Below are positions 11,201 through 20,790 of a stretch of DNA of 64,000 nt, in pieces. The stretch comes from Aphelocoma coerulescens. Its lineage: Eukaryota; Chordata; Aves; Passeriformes; Corvidae. Location of the stretch: the NCBI RefSeq assembly GCF_041296385.1, contig NC_091014.1, forward strand, positions 67,092,578-67,156,577. Direction: 5' to 3'. The number at the start of each line of letters is the position of its first letter. Within the stretch, counting starts at the first letter, position 1. Under the pieces are notes generated by a model. The model did not search any database. It was not told the DNA's origin and was given only the letters and a program-made list of their open reading frames with translations. A program made the translations under genes and the position numbers.

Positions 11201-12638
11201 TGCATTCCCAAAAACACATGGAATTGAAAACAGCCAGAAGTAGAGGTTGGATGAGCAAAGTGATGGGGGGCAGTGCTCCCCACTCTTAGTCAGTTTATGT
11301 ACCTCTAGATGCACCAAAATCATTTCCATCATCCAGAGAATGGTGTTTTTAACAGCTGAAGCTGAACTGACGCCCTGCACGCATTCCAAAATCTCACTTA
11401 ACATTGGAGTGTTTCTTGGGAGAATGTTCTGACTTCATGTTTAGTCCTGACTTCTCAGAGTTTTTCAGTGGGGGTGGAGAAGTAAGTTGCAAAAAGCCAA
11501 CTACAAGCAAGGAAAAAGTAGGAATTGGCAAGTATTAATGTCAAAATCTGGTGTATGTGTAGGCTAGCAAAGATAGTCATGTACATTCTCTGAACTTTCT
11601 GCTTTCTGAATTACGGAGTGACTCTCCCAACTGTCAGCAGCACTGGAATTTCAATATATTTTGTTACAACGTAGGATCAGTAGACTGCCTTGATTGTTCC
11701 CTGGGATAGAATTGTAACATCTCCAAAAACCTTTCTTCCAGCTGCCTTTGTAGTTTCTTGAGTTACATTTCATAAAATAAGCCTGCACCAAATCACTAAA
11801 ACTGCTGCAAGTCAGCTGTAACATAGGTAGTTTAAGAGGGAGTTTCTCCATGTCACTTCTGGGTCGGATTGTTCCTCTGTCCAAGCTTTTCTTCCTTAAA
11901 TAATGTATATAATGTTAGATGTGTTTGACTTAAAAGACCTTTCAAGGAACAACGGAGTAAGAGAAATACCTGTTTTCTAAGATATGTCATATGGGTTGCA
12001 TATATGGTAATAGAATTAACTGTTTTTCCTGTACAGAACCATGTTCTAAACCATAAGCAGAGCAAAGCAATCTACCAGAGGTGATAATTCAACACACATT
12101 TTCTTGACAAAGCAGAATATCCATAATTTGAGTTCAAGTATGCCCTTGGAGTTCTGCGTAATTTTGCAGTTGTGATGCAGTAACCTCCCTGATAATGTGT
12201 GGAGAGAAAAAGGAAGACACTCCCTGCTTGTCTCACTGGTATTTATTCCTGAATTAAAGCCTGAAGGACCTTTTGCTGGATGCAGAATACCTGTACCTCC
12301 TGTTGAAGGTGTTGATACTCAAGACTTTGTGTAATTATGCCACGGTTCTGTTTGAATCTTTCCTCCTCCTCTACTTATTTTGGCAGGAGAATGATTGCAT
12401 TGGGTGTAATGCTGTCCAAGTCAATTACCTTTTTTTTTTTTTTCCCTTACCCTCCCCATTCTTGTTGAAGTTTCACACAACAGACATGACATTTCCTGAC
12501 CTTCCTGGTTTTGAAGAGCTGGGGATTGAACCAACCCCCCTGGAACAAAAAGCCATAGAAGTTCTGCGCCGTCACCGCAGGTTCCGCTGGTTGGATGCTG
12601 AGCTGGAGGAAGCAAAGCCAAAGACACATCCCGTGTAA
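2116..12638 (+). CDS. NDUFA9: NADH:ubiquinone oxidoreductase subunit A9, exons 2-11 (5' incomplete)
   Basis: NDUFA9 is an accessory subunit of mitochondrial complex I on the matrix side. It belongs to the atypical short-chain dehydrogenase family and binds NADPH tightly. Ten exons join in frame: 2116-2286, 3055-3152, 3336-3427, 5812-5953, 6292-6394, 7055-7122, 7258-7334, 8794-8889, 11060-11126 and 12471-12638. They total 1082 nt, which is 359 complete codons plus stop and a 2-nt partial first codon. All introns are GT/AG and the phases match across every junction. The product shows the Rossmann nucleotide-binding signature GATGFLG in exon 2, then the family blocks [26 protein letters not shown] and [10 protein letters not shown]. 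Human NDUFA9 has 377 residues, so only about 20 N-terminal residues (exon 1) are missing. No frameshift or internal stop is seen, and the gene looks intact. The identification rests on recall of the human protein. Confidence 0.96.
3055..3152 (+). CDS. NDUFA9: NDUFA9 exon 3
   Basis: The acceptor follows a CCCTTTAG tract and the donor is GTGAGT. It encodes [12 protein letters not shown]...[13 protein letters not shown], nearly identical to the human protein. The exon ends on a complete codon (phase 0). The following intron is short (183 bp). Confidence 0.95.
3336..3427 (+). CDS. NDUFA9: NDUFA9 exon 4
   Basis: The acceptor is TTGCAG and the donor is GTAATT, followed by a T-rich run. The exon encodes [12 protein letters not shown] through [14 protein letters not shown]. 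It covers the strand and helix after the second Rossmann beta strand and leaves two bases of a lysine codon. Confidence 0.95.
3428..5811 (+). other. NDUFA9: NDUFA9 intron 4
   Basis: This 2.4-kb intron is strongly AT-rich in its first third (near 3760-3830 it is almost entirely A and T) and has a short TG run around 4090-4101. No CR1 copy, snoRNA-like or tRNA-like structure was recognised. Confidence 0.7.
5812..5953 (+). CDS. NDUFA9: NDUFA9 exon 5
   Basis: The acceptor is GCTTTAG and the donor is GTAAGT. It encodes [17 protein letters not shown] then [14 protein letters not shown] and ends at YLRNK on a whole codon. It spans the core of the SDR-like fold, and the SHLNA segment matches the human protein. 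The 338-bp intron after it shows nothing distinctive. Confidence 0.96.
6292..6394 (+). CDS. NDUFA9: NDUFA9 exon 6
   Basis: The acceptor is TTGATAG and the donor is GTAGGT. It encodes [19 protein letters not shown] then FGREDRFLN and leaves one base of an asparagine codon. The [12 protein letters not shown] block is one of the most conserved stretches of the family. Intron 6 (6395-7054) holds only plain AT-rich sequence. Confidence 0.96.
7055..7122 (+). CDS. NDUFA9: NDUFA9 exon 7
   Basis: The acceptor CCGTCAG lies behind a T-rich tract and the donor is GTAAGT. The 68-nt exon encodes [20 protein letters not shown] followed by PVY, corresponding to human [22 protein letters not shown]. The glycine-rich loop differs from the human one but the frame and length are conserved. 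Confidence 0.94.
7258..7334 (+). CDS. NDUFA9: NDUFA9 exon 8
   Basis: The acceptor is CTCACAG and the donor is GTAGGT. It encodes [20 protein letters not shown] then TYALAG, leaving two bases of a glycine codon. VDV-K-I--A opens the C-terminal substrate-like domain of SDR relatives. Confidence 0.95.
7335..8793 (+). other. NDUFA9: NDUFA9 intron 8
   Basis: This intron is 1459 bp long and contains one plus-oriented CR1 3' end (about 7682-7862). The remainder is single-copy sequence without a recognisable RNA gene. Confidence 0.7.
7682..7862 (+). mobile_element. CR1 LINE 3' end in NDUFA9 intron 8
   Basis: It begins at 'caggttgcccagagaagctg', runs through 'ccatccctggaagtgtcc' and 'gtccctgcccatgg', and ends in the terminal 'ttgtgattctctga' tail. 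A 7-base local duplication (agctgga) near 7700 separates it from the other copies. It is in the same orientation as the host gene. Confidence 0.92.
8794..8889 (+). CDS. NDUFA9: NDUFA9 exon 9
   Basis: The acceptor is CCTTTCAG and the donor is GTAAGT. It encodes [19 protein letters not shown] and then [11 protein letters not shown], followed by two bases of an arginine codon. The RYLLxxxVxYI motif matches human SRYLLFHLVKYIF. Confidence 0.95.
8890..11059 (+). other. NDUFA9: NDUFA9 intron 9
   Basis: This 2.17-kb intron contains one CR1 3' end of a different subfamily (about 9146-9384). The rest shows no recognised element. A 126-codon open frame at 10705-11085 crosses the next acceptor in another frame and is not coding. 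Confidence 0.7.
9146..9384 (+). mobile_element. CR1 LINE 3' end, second subfamily
   Basis: It starts with 'gggacaggttgagaggac', has the 'ggaggctcaggttggacatc' and 'aggaacttctttacagaaga' blocks typical of the CR1 3' coding end, and finishes in 'gtgattctgtgattg'. The middle differs from the 'ccatccctggaagtg' type found elsewhere in the window, so it belongs to another CR1 lineage. Confidence 0.88.
11060..11126 (+). CDS. NDUFA9: NDUFA9 exon 10
   Basis: The acceptor is TTCACAG and the donor is GTAAGT. It encodes [19 protein letters not shown] then VDR and ends on a whole codon. It corresponds to human [22 protein letters not shown]. The 1344-bp intron that follows (11127-12470) contains no recognised repeat apart from the long poly-T of its terminal pyrimidine tract. 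Confidence 0.95.
12471..12638 (+). CDS. NDUFA9: NDUFA9 exon 11 (C-terminus and stop)
   Basis: The acceptor is TTGAAG, a slightly weak -3 A, but it is preceded by about 40 nt of almost pure pyrimidine including a long T run. The exon encodes [19 protein letters not shown] through [20 protein letters not shown] and ends at TAA (12636-12638). The human equivalent is MHITDMKLPHLPGLEDLGI; the final residues after the RWL block differ, as is usual in this subunit. Confidence 0.96.
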   Translation, partial: FHTTDMTFPDLPGFEELGIEPTPLEQKAIEVLRRHRRFRWLDAELEEAKPKTHPV

Positions 12639-13114
12639 CAGCTGGCAAGGGGGGGATACTTGAAGCTTCTTAAACTGCCTTTGGATGACCCAACTTCTTT
12701 GGAGAACTGTGTACATACTGAGTAAAATGTATTAATCATGTAAACTGTATTTCACCAGTGTTGTCTTTTCAGTTAGGGGGGGACTGTTACTGCAATGCAG
12801 ATTTTCTCTCTGCCACAAAAGCAGGTAACATGGATGCTTAGCTGGTGAGCATTACAGTGTTCTGAAGGTTGGGACTAGGGGGAATGTGCCTTAACACTTG
12901 TCCCTTTTTCCCTTGGCTCTCAAAGCAAATGTGTCACTGTGCTTTAGATGCTCAAGTGATTTCAAGATCTAGATCTCCCAGAACATGCCCTTTCCAATAG
13001 GGATTGCTGGTAATGCCACCTGTTCAGATTATGGCATCTCAGACAAAGCCCTGGTTTTAAGTTTTTGACTCTTCTGAACTTGTTTTTTTGCCCTGAACAC
13101 ATCTCTTAAAGAAA

Positions 13115-13206
13115 GTAGCAGCCTCCTTTCAGGGAGTTGCACAAGGTCTCCACTGAGCCTCCTTTTCTCCAGGTTAAACACTTCCAGCTCCCTCAGCTGA
13201 TTGCTG
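13115..13206 (-). mobile_element. short CR1 fragment in the NDUFA9 3'UTR region
   Basis: It contains 'tttcagggagttgcacaag' and 'gagcctccttttctccagg', which align block for block with the CR1 copy at 14410-14476. Both ends are truncated. Confidence 0.65.
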
Positions 13207-13465
13207 CAGCCAAAGATCAGAATCTCTCTTTCTGTATTGCTAAACTACTGTGAAACTCCTGGGCAAAGTGTTTCTCAAATTTCAAGAGCTTCCACGTTTT
13301 GTTGTTCCACATCAAAACTGCTGCTGCTAAGGTTTACTCTGTGAGAAAGAGGTGGGCTCTTGTGATGCTGTGAGTTTTTTTGATCCTGCCTTCGAAGGAA
13401 GTATTCGATTTGGCACTCATGGATTGTTTATTTTTCTTTTGATAACATAAGTTCAGTGCTTTTAA

Positions 13466-13471
13466 AATAAA
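13466..13471 (+). terminator. NDUFA9: AATAAA polyadenylation signal, candidate for NDUFA9
   Basis: This is the canonical hexamer, with a downstream 'gcatgttgttagtaattt' GT-rich element about 40 nt later. It is the first such signal after the stop codon. Confidence 0.5.
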
Positions 13472-13490
13472 TCTGCCAGTTCAAAAGCTA

Positions 13491-14129
13491 GGACAAACTG
13501 GAAGCGAAGTGCATGTTGTTAGTAATTTGAGGCTCAGCTTGTATTATTTTTGGCTGCCAGCTTTTCTCTATCAGACCTTAACTCTGTACTCTCATTAGCA
13601 CTCATTTGATAAGTGTGGCCCTGATCTTGATTTACTGCATGTTGCTCACATGCTGCTGTGAAAGCAGTCCTGTTCCTGAGCTGCTTCACAAGAATACAGA
13701 GAGATGCAATTATCACGTAGCCCTGTGTGGCTAAGGAGCAGTTTTCATTTTCAGATGGCAGAGTGCTGCAGGAAAAGCTGGCAAGGGCAGTGTTGGAATG
13801 TGAGGTGCCAGTTCTGGGAATGTTTACCATGGTGCAGTGATTTATTTATTTCTCCCCCCTCATTCAAAGCACAGCTTTTCCATTTGCACCCCAGAGCTCT
13901 CCTACAGGATCTTAATTCAGACAGCCATTTAGAGAGTGGGAAAGGAGTGAATATCCATGAGAAATTTACTTGAAGCAGCTGTTCCACATCAGGAATATGG
14001 GTCAAGTGGAGCATCACACCACAGTGCTTTGTCTTACAGAGCACCTTGCAGAAACTACACTGTGATTTCTCGTTAGTTACCCTTCTGAAGCAATTCCTTT
14101 ATTCTGTAATACAGCCCTGAGTACAGAAT
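13491..14129. other. intergenic, nothing recognised
   Basis: This is single-copy sequence. Open frames of about 90-98 codons exist on both strands, overlap each other and show no family motif. Confidence 0.5.
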
Positions 14130-14476
14130 CCATAGAATTGTTGAGGTTGGAAAAGACAAGATTGTTGAGGCCAATCTCTGATCACCACCCTGACAATTAA
14201 GCCACATCCCATGGTTTCTTGAACACCTCTAGGGATGGGGACTCCACAGCATCCCTGAGCAGCCCCTTCCAATGCCTGACTGCCCTTTCCAGGAATAAAT
14301 TCCTCCTGATGTCCAACCTGAACCTCCCCTGCCAGAGCTTGAGGCTGTTTCCTCTTGTCCTGTCCCTTTTCCCTGGGAGCAGAGGCCCACCCCAGCCTGG
14401 CTGCCCCCTCCTGTCAGGGAGTTGTGCAGAGCCAGAAGGTGCCCCCTGAGCCTCCTTTTCTCCAGGCTGAGAAAAG
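14130..14476 (-). mobile_element. CR1 LINE 3' end (longer copy)
   Basis: In minus orientation the terminal part is 'tccatagaattgttgaggttgg' (plus-strand reading). It then runs inward through 'tgatgtccaacctgaacc', 'cctcttgtcctgtccc' and 'gagcctccttttctccagg'. It belongs to the same subfamily as the copy at 62845-63285. Confidence 0.9.
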
Positions 14477-15184
14477 TTTAAAGGTTTCTCCAGTTGCTTA
14501 GAGGGCAGATTTTAATGACTGAGAGGAGCATTCATGCTGGCAGTAATTATTCTGTAGTTTCCTCTCCCTCCCTGCTGTTACTACTTCTTTTCCCTCTGCC
14601 CTGCGTAATGCACATGGATATGATTCCATGAAATGAGGGAGATCAGAGGACCTGTTACATTTAAAGAAATCCAAATTATGAGTAATTATTGCTGCAACTT
14701 CTTTGAGTTAGGGGAGCAGAAGGTGAAGGGCACTGACAAAAGAGCAAAGGGAAGCTGGTGGCAGAGCTGAGAGCAGTGATGGTGTGCTCCTTATAATGAG
14801 TTACTCATTCCCTAAGCACCATTCCTTCTTGGAAAAGCTTAGGAGGGTGGTAACATCAGTTGGGCATGTTGCAAACTACAGGACGGAAATTGCCTTTCTC
14901 ATCGTCCCTAGGGAACGTCAGGGATTTTGTTGTTGGAGCAAGGTATGGAGTTCACAGCTGGAGAAACATCTGCAGCAACGTGTTCATCGCTTTACCCCTG
15001 TGGCCACTGCCTTGGCTTGCACTCAATCGCCAGTAGTCGGAGCTGCTGCTTAGCAAATCCTGATCGCCGTTTGCCGCTCACCTATTCCGGAACTTCCTTG
15101 CCCAACATTCATCCTCTGGGCTGATACAACTGATTAAAAAGCCATTGAACACCTCCTTTCAAAGTTTTTTGTATATACACATCC
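14477..15184. other. intergenic, nothing recognised
   Basis: This is unremarkable sequence of mixed composition between two CR1 fragments, with no gene or RNA seen. Confidence 0.5.
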
Positions 15185-15562
15185 AAAGGGTAGTGGTCAA
15201 CAGCTCACTGCCCTGATGGACATCAGGGACAAGTGGTGTCCCTCAGGAGTCCATACTGGAGCCTCTGTTATTTAATGCCTTTTTAATGATGTAGTCAAAG
15301 GGACTGAGTGCAGCCTGAGGAAGTTTGCAGATGACACTAAAGCAGAGTTGTCACACCTGAAGGACTGGACTCCATCCAGAGGGACTTGGCACAGGTTTCC
15401 CAGAGAAGCTGTGGCTGCCCCATCCCTGGAAGTGCCCAAGGCCAGGCTGGATGGAGCTCTGAGCAGCCTGGGATAGTGGGAGGTGTCCCTGCCCCTGGCA
15501 GGGGGCTGGAGATGATCTTTACCTTTCTAACCTCTTTCTAACTAATTCTGTGATTCTGTGAT
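15185..15562 (+). mobile_element. CR1 LINE: reverse-transcriptase segment joined to the 3' end
   Basis: The left half decodes, with interruptions, as the CR1 ORF2 reverse-transcriptase segment around SGV and the catalytic FADDTK block ('agtttgcagatgacactaa', about 15328-15346). From about 15390 it jumps to the 3' end ('cccagagaagctgtggct') and finishes in 'ctgtgattctgtgatc'. The region between RT and the 3' end is deleted, so this is a dead copy. Confidence 0.85.
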
Positions 15563-18500
15563 CTTGGCAATAGAGGGTGCATGTTCCTGCTTTAAAACCA
15601 CTGAGTTCACTTGTTTCAAGATTATCCCTGAACCTGACTGTTGTAAACCTCCTCTACACGGAGGAGATGCCTCTCAGCTTCTAGTCCCTGGCCAAGGCAG
15701 TCTGTACCCCGAAACAGAGACCCAGCTCTGCCAGAGCAGCACCCCAGCTGCTGTAAGGGATTTGCCCTGCACCTGAGGAGCCTTTCAGGTGTGCTCAGGT
15801 TTGGCTGGAGGGAAGACTGGGGACAAAGGTTAAATGAACTGCTTAAAGCAGCCCTAGGTGGGGATGAGGAGGGATAGCTGCAGGATAAGGAGTTGCTTTG
15901 GTTGGTGGCAGTGGTAGCTCTGGTGAGCTGCTCATGGAGCTGCTGCTTCCCTTCAGCCAGCTGTGCTGGTGGTAAGTCACTCTTTTGACTTTTTGCTATA
16001 TGAAATACTTGCCATGGGCTTTACAGAATCAAGAATGGATGGTTTTGTAAGCTGGAGCTTCAATGAGCAGCTGAAGAGTTCTCCCCTGAAGACATCTGGT
16101 TTCTTCTGGGCTTGTGTCTTGTGGTTGGTTTCTCAGGTGTTTAACAGGGTATCAGTGCCTCATTTTGTCCCTGTTAAGGTGTTTGTGTTGTCTCTCTGCC
16201 ATGGAATGAACTGGTGTGGAAGGCTTGAATTTATGTTCTAGTCTTTCTGCAAGTGGGTAAAGAGCAGGTTTTGTTTTCTGTGAATTTGTCCCCTGTCTTT
16301 GGCCAACAGGACTTACTAAGGGAAGGGTGGAAAATATGAGAAGATACACATTCTGTAGGTGTAATTTCCTTAGGAAGTTCACCTCTAACTAATACTGCTG
16401 TCAATTAAAATGAAGCTGGTGCTGCCACTACATTTTTTGAGCTTTTGAAGGCTGAGGGCAACCTGGGAAAAGCAGAGGTTTTGTCCTAAGAATGTGTCAG
16501 AGCAATAATTTAGTAACACAACTGAGTGAAAATGAAAACAAAAGATATTTGCCTGTTTCCAGTTTTGCTAGCATTTTTCTTACCTGTTCCTCCCATGTAC
16601 ATCCCCTGCTTTATACCCTTAAGTTGGGCTTGGGTAGGAAAGAAAGAGCCACTCATTTTTCCATGTTTGTTGCTCCCCGGACCACCTTATTCCTGTCTTT
16701 TTGCTGCCTTTAGAATTTTCCCAGCCTGCACTTCAGTGCATTTATGAATCTTTAACAAAGGAAGAATAACCTCTCACATTCTTGTGTTTTCTTGAAATAA
16801 GAAAAATCTAATGATGCCACATAAATTAAAGAGCAATCCCCTTCCCCATTAATTAACTTTTACTGTAAATATTTGAAATTTTTTATGCTAGTCTTCAAAA
16901 ACTGTCTTAAGTCTATTTGAAATTCCTAATCTAACTTACCCAGGCCACTGACTTCATTTTAGAACCACAGACTCATCCCTGGGCAACCTATCCCAAAGTT
17001 TGATAACCCTTTCTGTGAAGAAATTCTTGCTGAAAAGGAGAAAATTCCGAAATGCAGAGGAAATGTTTTCCTCCTTGGCTGTGTGCTCAAGCTTGCTTGG
17101 CTTTACTGCATGTGCAGCAGGAACCCACTGTGGGAGGAAGAACTTGAAAGGGAAAAAAAAGGTTTTTATTCTGTAGTGTCTGGTGGAATGGAAAGAAGAG
17201 CCAGTCTGGAGACAGGAGCTATTTAAGGGACTATTATCTGCCAGATTCTTTAAGGGGAAACTAAATCAGAGAGCAGGCAGAATCGTTTAATCTGTCACTG
17301 GGGGTTTTGATTACTTCTGACCAAGCCTTGTGTGGTGAAACTGTGATAATCAATAATAAGATAATTTTTTAAACCCACACTGCTTTCATTCACATCTTTT
17401 TTTTGTTTGACTTCTCTAAAGTCAGGAGATAAATTTAGATTTACCTTTTCATTTTCCTCCCTCTTTGTGAAACTGCAGCCCTGTTGAAGCACCAAGTATG
17501 CTTGTTATCAGTGGGGTACAGGGCCCTGCTTGCATCAAGTGCAATCCAGCCAGGAGCAGTGGGCAATGTTGAGCCAAATTATTATTTGAATTTCATGTGT
17601 CTTGTGTCAAAAGCAAGAAAGAAAAATTGTAGCTTATAGAAAGTTAGATGATTTACTATTGGTTTCACCCGTTTGTCACTATTCCTGTCCATATCACAGC
17701 ACAAGTTTTCCATTCCCATACAAAGTACAAGTAGGTCCCTTCATTCTCTGATTTCTTTTTTTTTTTTATTTGGTTGATGTTCCTGGGCTTTGTTGATGCT
17801 ATTTAACCTGCTCTATGCCTCTCTTCCTGCACACATTTTCCAGTGCAGTGCATTTTGCATTAATTTTCTGGTACATAACCTGAGGTTTTTTTTAAATATT
17901 CAGCAGACTGGGAGGCTTTTTCCCTTGTGCTGAGATCCAGGTGAGGTGAGGACATCCACCCGCTTGGCAATTAATTACCAGCACTGAGAGGGCCAAAGGG
18001 CAGAGCTGCTCACAATCAGCCACCCAAAAACCCTCAGGAAACTGTGCAAGACCAAAGACTGCCAACAACAGGGAGGGTCCATCAATCCCACAAGGCAGAT
18101 CAGGGTCGTATCCCATCCCTTGTGCCTGGAATGTGGGGCTTTGCATGGAGCTCTCTGCTTGAAACCAAGCACTGACAGTACCTGGGTGTTCAGCTCAACT
18201 TTCTGTAGCAAAATGTGATTTTAGCAATTGTTTTATACTTCTCTGACAGCAGCAGATTCTGTCTTCAGTTATCAGTCATGGCTGTAATCTCAGAATAGAT
18301 TTCAAACCGTGTTTTCCCTGATTTTCAGGAGACTCAGCGTTACTGCGGAGCGTGTTTTTCCATCTGTTCCCTGTGAATTTACTTGGAGTCCCTAGTTCTC
18401 CCAGACTCCTCTCCCAGACAAGGCAAAATGGTACCTAGCAGTGTGTGTTTGCCTGCAGAATTCCCCAGAATTGTGCCATCTGTTTTCAAGTGCCTAAAGC

Positions 18501-19607
18501 AACAGTGGTAATGGCAGCAGATTTGAAGCCAGAACCACATTTTACTTGAGCCCTGCTGTGGTGGACACATAGAGCTCCGAATTTCAGCGTCAGGAATTCA
18601 GCTCTGAAGTCAGTGCTGGCTACTAACTCCATTTGTATTCCTGTTGCAGTGGTTCAAAAGAGATTTGCAAATGTAGGTCAGTTCTGTGTGGATTATTTAA
18701 CAGGAATTCTCACTGGAAGTGTTATTTATGCAAGTGTCAGGACTTAAATCTGGGAGCTCCGTGGTGTAATGGCACACATCCTCCAGCTAGAGCTCCTGTG
18801 GGAAGGGGAGCTTTGATAAAGGGGGAATTCTTGTTGTACACAGGCATTTTGAGGAGGTATTATCAATTTCCCATAGTTCAAGGAGTAGTGATGCTGTGCT
18901 AGAGCTAGAGCTCTAGGCTGACAGCCACATCCAAAAAGGACTGAGACAAATATTTGCAAACCTTCATGAGCAACACCACAGCATTGCCCAAGTTTGTTTC
19001 TGCACCTCCTTCAGGCTTTGAATTTGTGTGTCTGCTGGGGTTTTTTTTGTTAAAGGGGTGCAGGTGCAATTAGTGTGGATGAAATGAGCCTGGCTCCCTC
19101 TTCACCCCACCCCAGAAATGGTCCCTAATGTGTTCAGCTCAGTCTGCATCGAGTTCCATGTCTCTGGGACTGGCATGCAAGTCAGTTGGTTTGAGTAATA
19201 GCACACTGTGCTGCAATCTGCTGCATAATTATACACTTAATTAGATTCACAGTTTGCTACCTATGTCACACTGTGACAGGGCTTGCTGCTCTTTAGGGAG
19301 GGCAAAAAAACCTTCTTATGGTTATAGCTCAGAAAAGCATCCTAAACAGTTGATTTTCTCCCTGAAGGTTTGAGTTCCTCTCAGAAGAACCTGGAGAACA
19401 GATTAAAGCTCAAGTAATTACTGTTTATTAAATGCCAGTGGTGAACACCTCCCAATTAAAACAGGCCTTTGGGCTTGCAGGGGAAAAGCCCTGAGAACAA
19501 GAAGATGATGGCAAACACACTTAGAGCTGTGGGATAAGCAAAGAAGACATTTCAGTGTGTGAGTTCTGAGGGAGCTGTGATTGTGAGATTTTACATAATA
19601 CTGTGAG
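15563..19607. other. intergenic, 4 kb
   Basis: This is mostly single-copy sequence. The only repeat I recognise is a short decayed CR1 piece near 16968-17045. A T-run lies near 17757-17770. No exon with splice sites and protein homology was recognised. Confidence 0.55.
16968..17045 (-). mobile_element. decayed CR1 fragment
   Basis: 'catccctgggcaacctatcc' and 'ctgtgaagaaattcttgctg' align with the internal block of CR1 3' ends in minus orientation. It is short and divergent, suggesting an old copy. Confidence 0.5.
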
Positions 19608-19960
19608 ACCATCACAGAATGGCCTGGCTTGGAAACAACTTAAAGATCATCTTGTTCCAACCCCCTGCCATGGGCAGGGACACCTTCCACTATCCCAGGC
19701 TTCTCAGAGCCCCATCCAACCTGAAACACTGGCCTGGAACACTTCCAGGGATGGGGCAGCCACAGCTTCTCTGGGCAACCTGTGCCAGGGCCTCACCACC
19801 CTCACAGGCAACAATTTCTTCCTGATATCCCATCTAAACCTGCTCTCTGTCAGTGTGAAGCCATTCCCCCTTGTCCTGTCACTCCAGGCCCTTGTCAAGA
19901 GTCTCTCTCCATCCTTCCTGCAGGCTCCCTTCAGGCACTGCAAAGCCACAATGAGGTTGA
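19608..19960 (-). mobile_element. CR1 LINE 3' end
   Basis: It starts with 'atcacagaatggcctggctt' (the terminal tail in reverse) and has all the standard blocks to 'caggctcccttcaggcactg'. A small local duplication near 19722-19740 repeats part of 'ggcctggaacac'. Confidence 0.93.
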
Positions 19961-20187
19961 TATCTCATGAGGTGAATCAGCTCCTACTTCACACAGGGCA
20001 AACATGCTCTTACTTGGTATTCTACAAAGTATCTCTCTTCAAAGTATCTTCCTTACACACTTTAAACCTGCCTTAAAACTGTCCATGATGGATACTGCCT
20101 GTGTGTGTCAGCAAACATGAAATAACCTTTATTTGCCACTATTCACTTAAAACAATGGTATGGTTTGGAACGGAGTTATCCATGGGG

Positions 20188-20300
20188 CTCTGAGCAACCT
20201 GGTCTAGTGGAAGGTGTCCCTGTCCATGGCAGGGGAGTTGGAACTGGGTGATCTTTCAACCCTTCCAACCCAAGCAATGCTATGATTCTATAATTATGTC
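20188..20300 (+). mobile_element. CR1 LINE 3'-terminal fragment
   Basis: 'atggggctctgagcaacctg', 'gaaggtgtccctgtccatgg' and the tail 'ctatgattctataat' identify the last 110 bp of a plus-oriented CR1. Confidence 0.9.
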
Positions 20301-20721
20301 ATTTGATCCTTCACACAGCAATCCTTTCATCCTTCTCCGTGAAACGGATGAAATAATGGGCATAAAAATTTTATTTCTCATCCTGTTCCTCCACTTCCTT
20401 TTGAGATAGAAACCTTAGAAGTGTCTGACTACTTGAAGCCTCCACAGATGGGCTGTTTCCCTAAGCATGCCACTGCAACATGCAGTATTTCAGGGACTGT
20501 GTCAAATTGTCCACGCTTTTAAGCATTTGGGAACATAAGCCAACGTCTCCCTCCGTAAGGGAGGAGTCCTTCACAACATCTTGCTGGTGCAATTATGGCA
20601 GATTGCGTTTGCACAGACCCTGCTATGCTGCTGTGAAGTGGATTATTGTGCATTTCACAGAGCCATGCCAGCATTTCGGAGCCTGTGCTGTTACTTAGGG
20701 AAGTGATTGTCCCTCTGTGTG

Positions 20722-20790
20722 TCCCTCAGCACTGGTGAAGCCCCACCTCGAGTCCCATGCCCAGTTTTGGGCCTCTCACTTCAAGTAAGG
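20722..20790 (+). mobile_element. short CR1 fragment
   Basis: 'gtgaagccccacctcgagtc' and 'gcccagttttgggcctctca' match the CR1 segment just after the reverse-transcriptase region ('ggccacacctcgagtcctgt' in other copies known from birds). It is isolated and truncated at both ends. Confidence 0.65.

Larger units (their letters stand above)
12639..13490 (+). other. NDUFA9: NDUFA9 3'UTR (probable extent)
   Basis: This is non-coding sequence after the stop. The first canonical AATAAA on this strand is at 13466-13471 and is followed by a GT-rich stretch, so the transcript may end near 13490. A short CR1 fragment lies within it. A shorter 3'UTR using a variant signal cannot be excluded. Confidence 0.5.

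Noticed and set aside
18745..18830. tRNA-like words ('ctccgtggtgtaatggcaca')
   Set aside because: There is no B-box (GGTTCGAATCC-like) downstream and no cloverleaf pairing, so it is not a tRNA gene.
19603..20076. 157-codon open frame
   Set aside because: It lies almost entirely on the antisense of a CR1 3' end. The same peptide string (SLGNLCQGLTTLTG) recurs at other CR1 copies in the window, so it is a repeat artefact.
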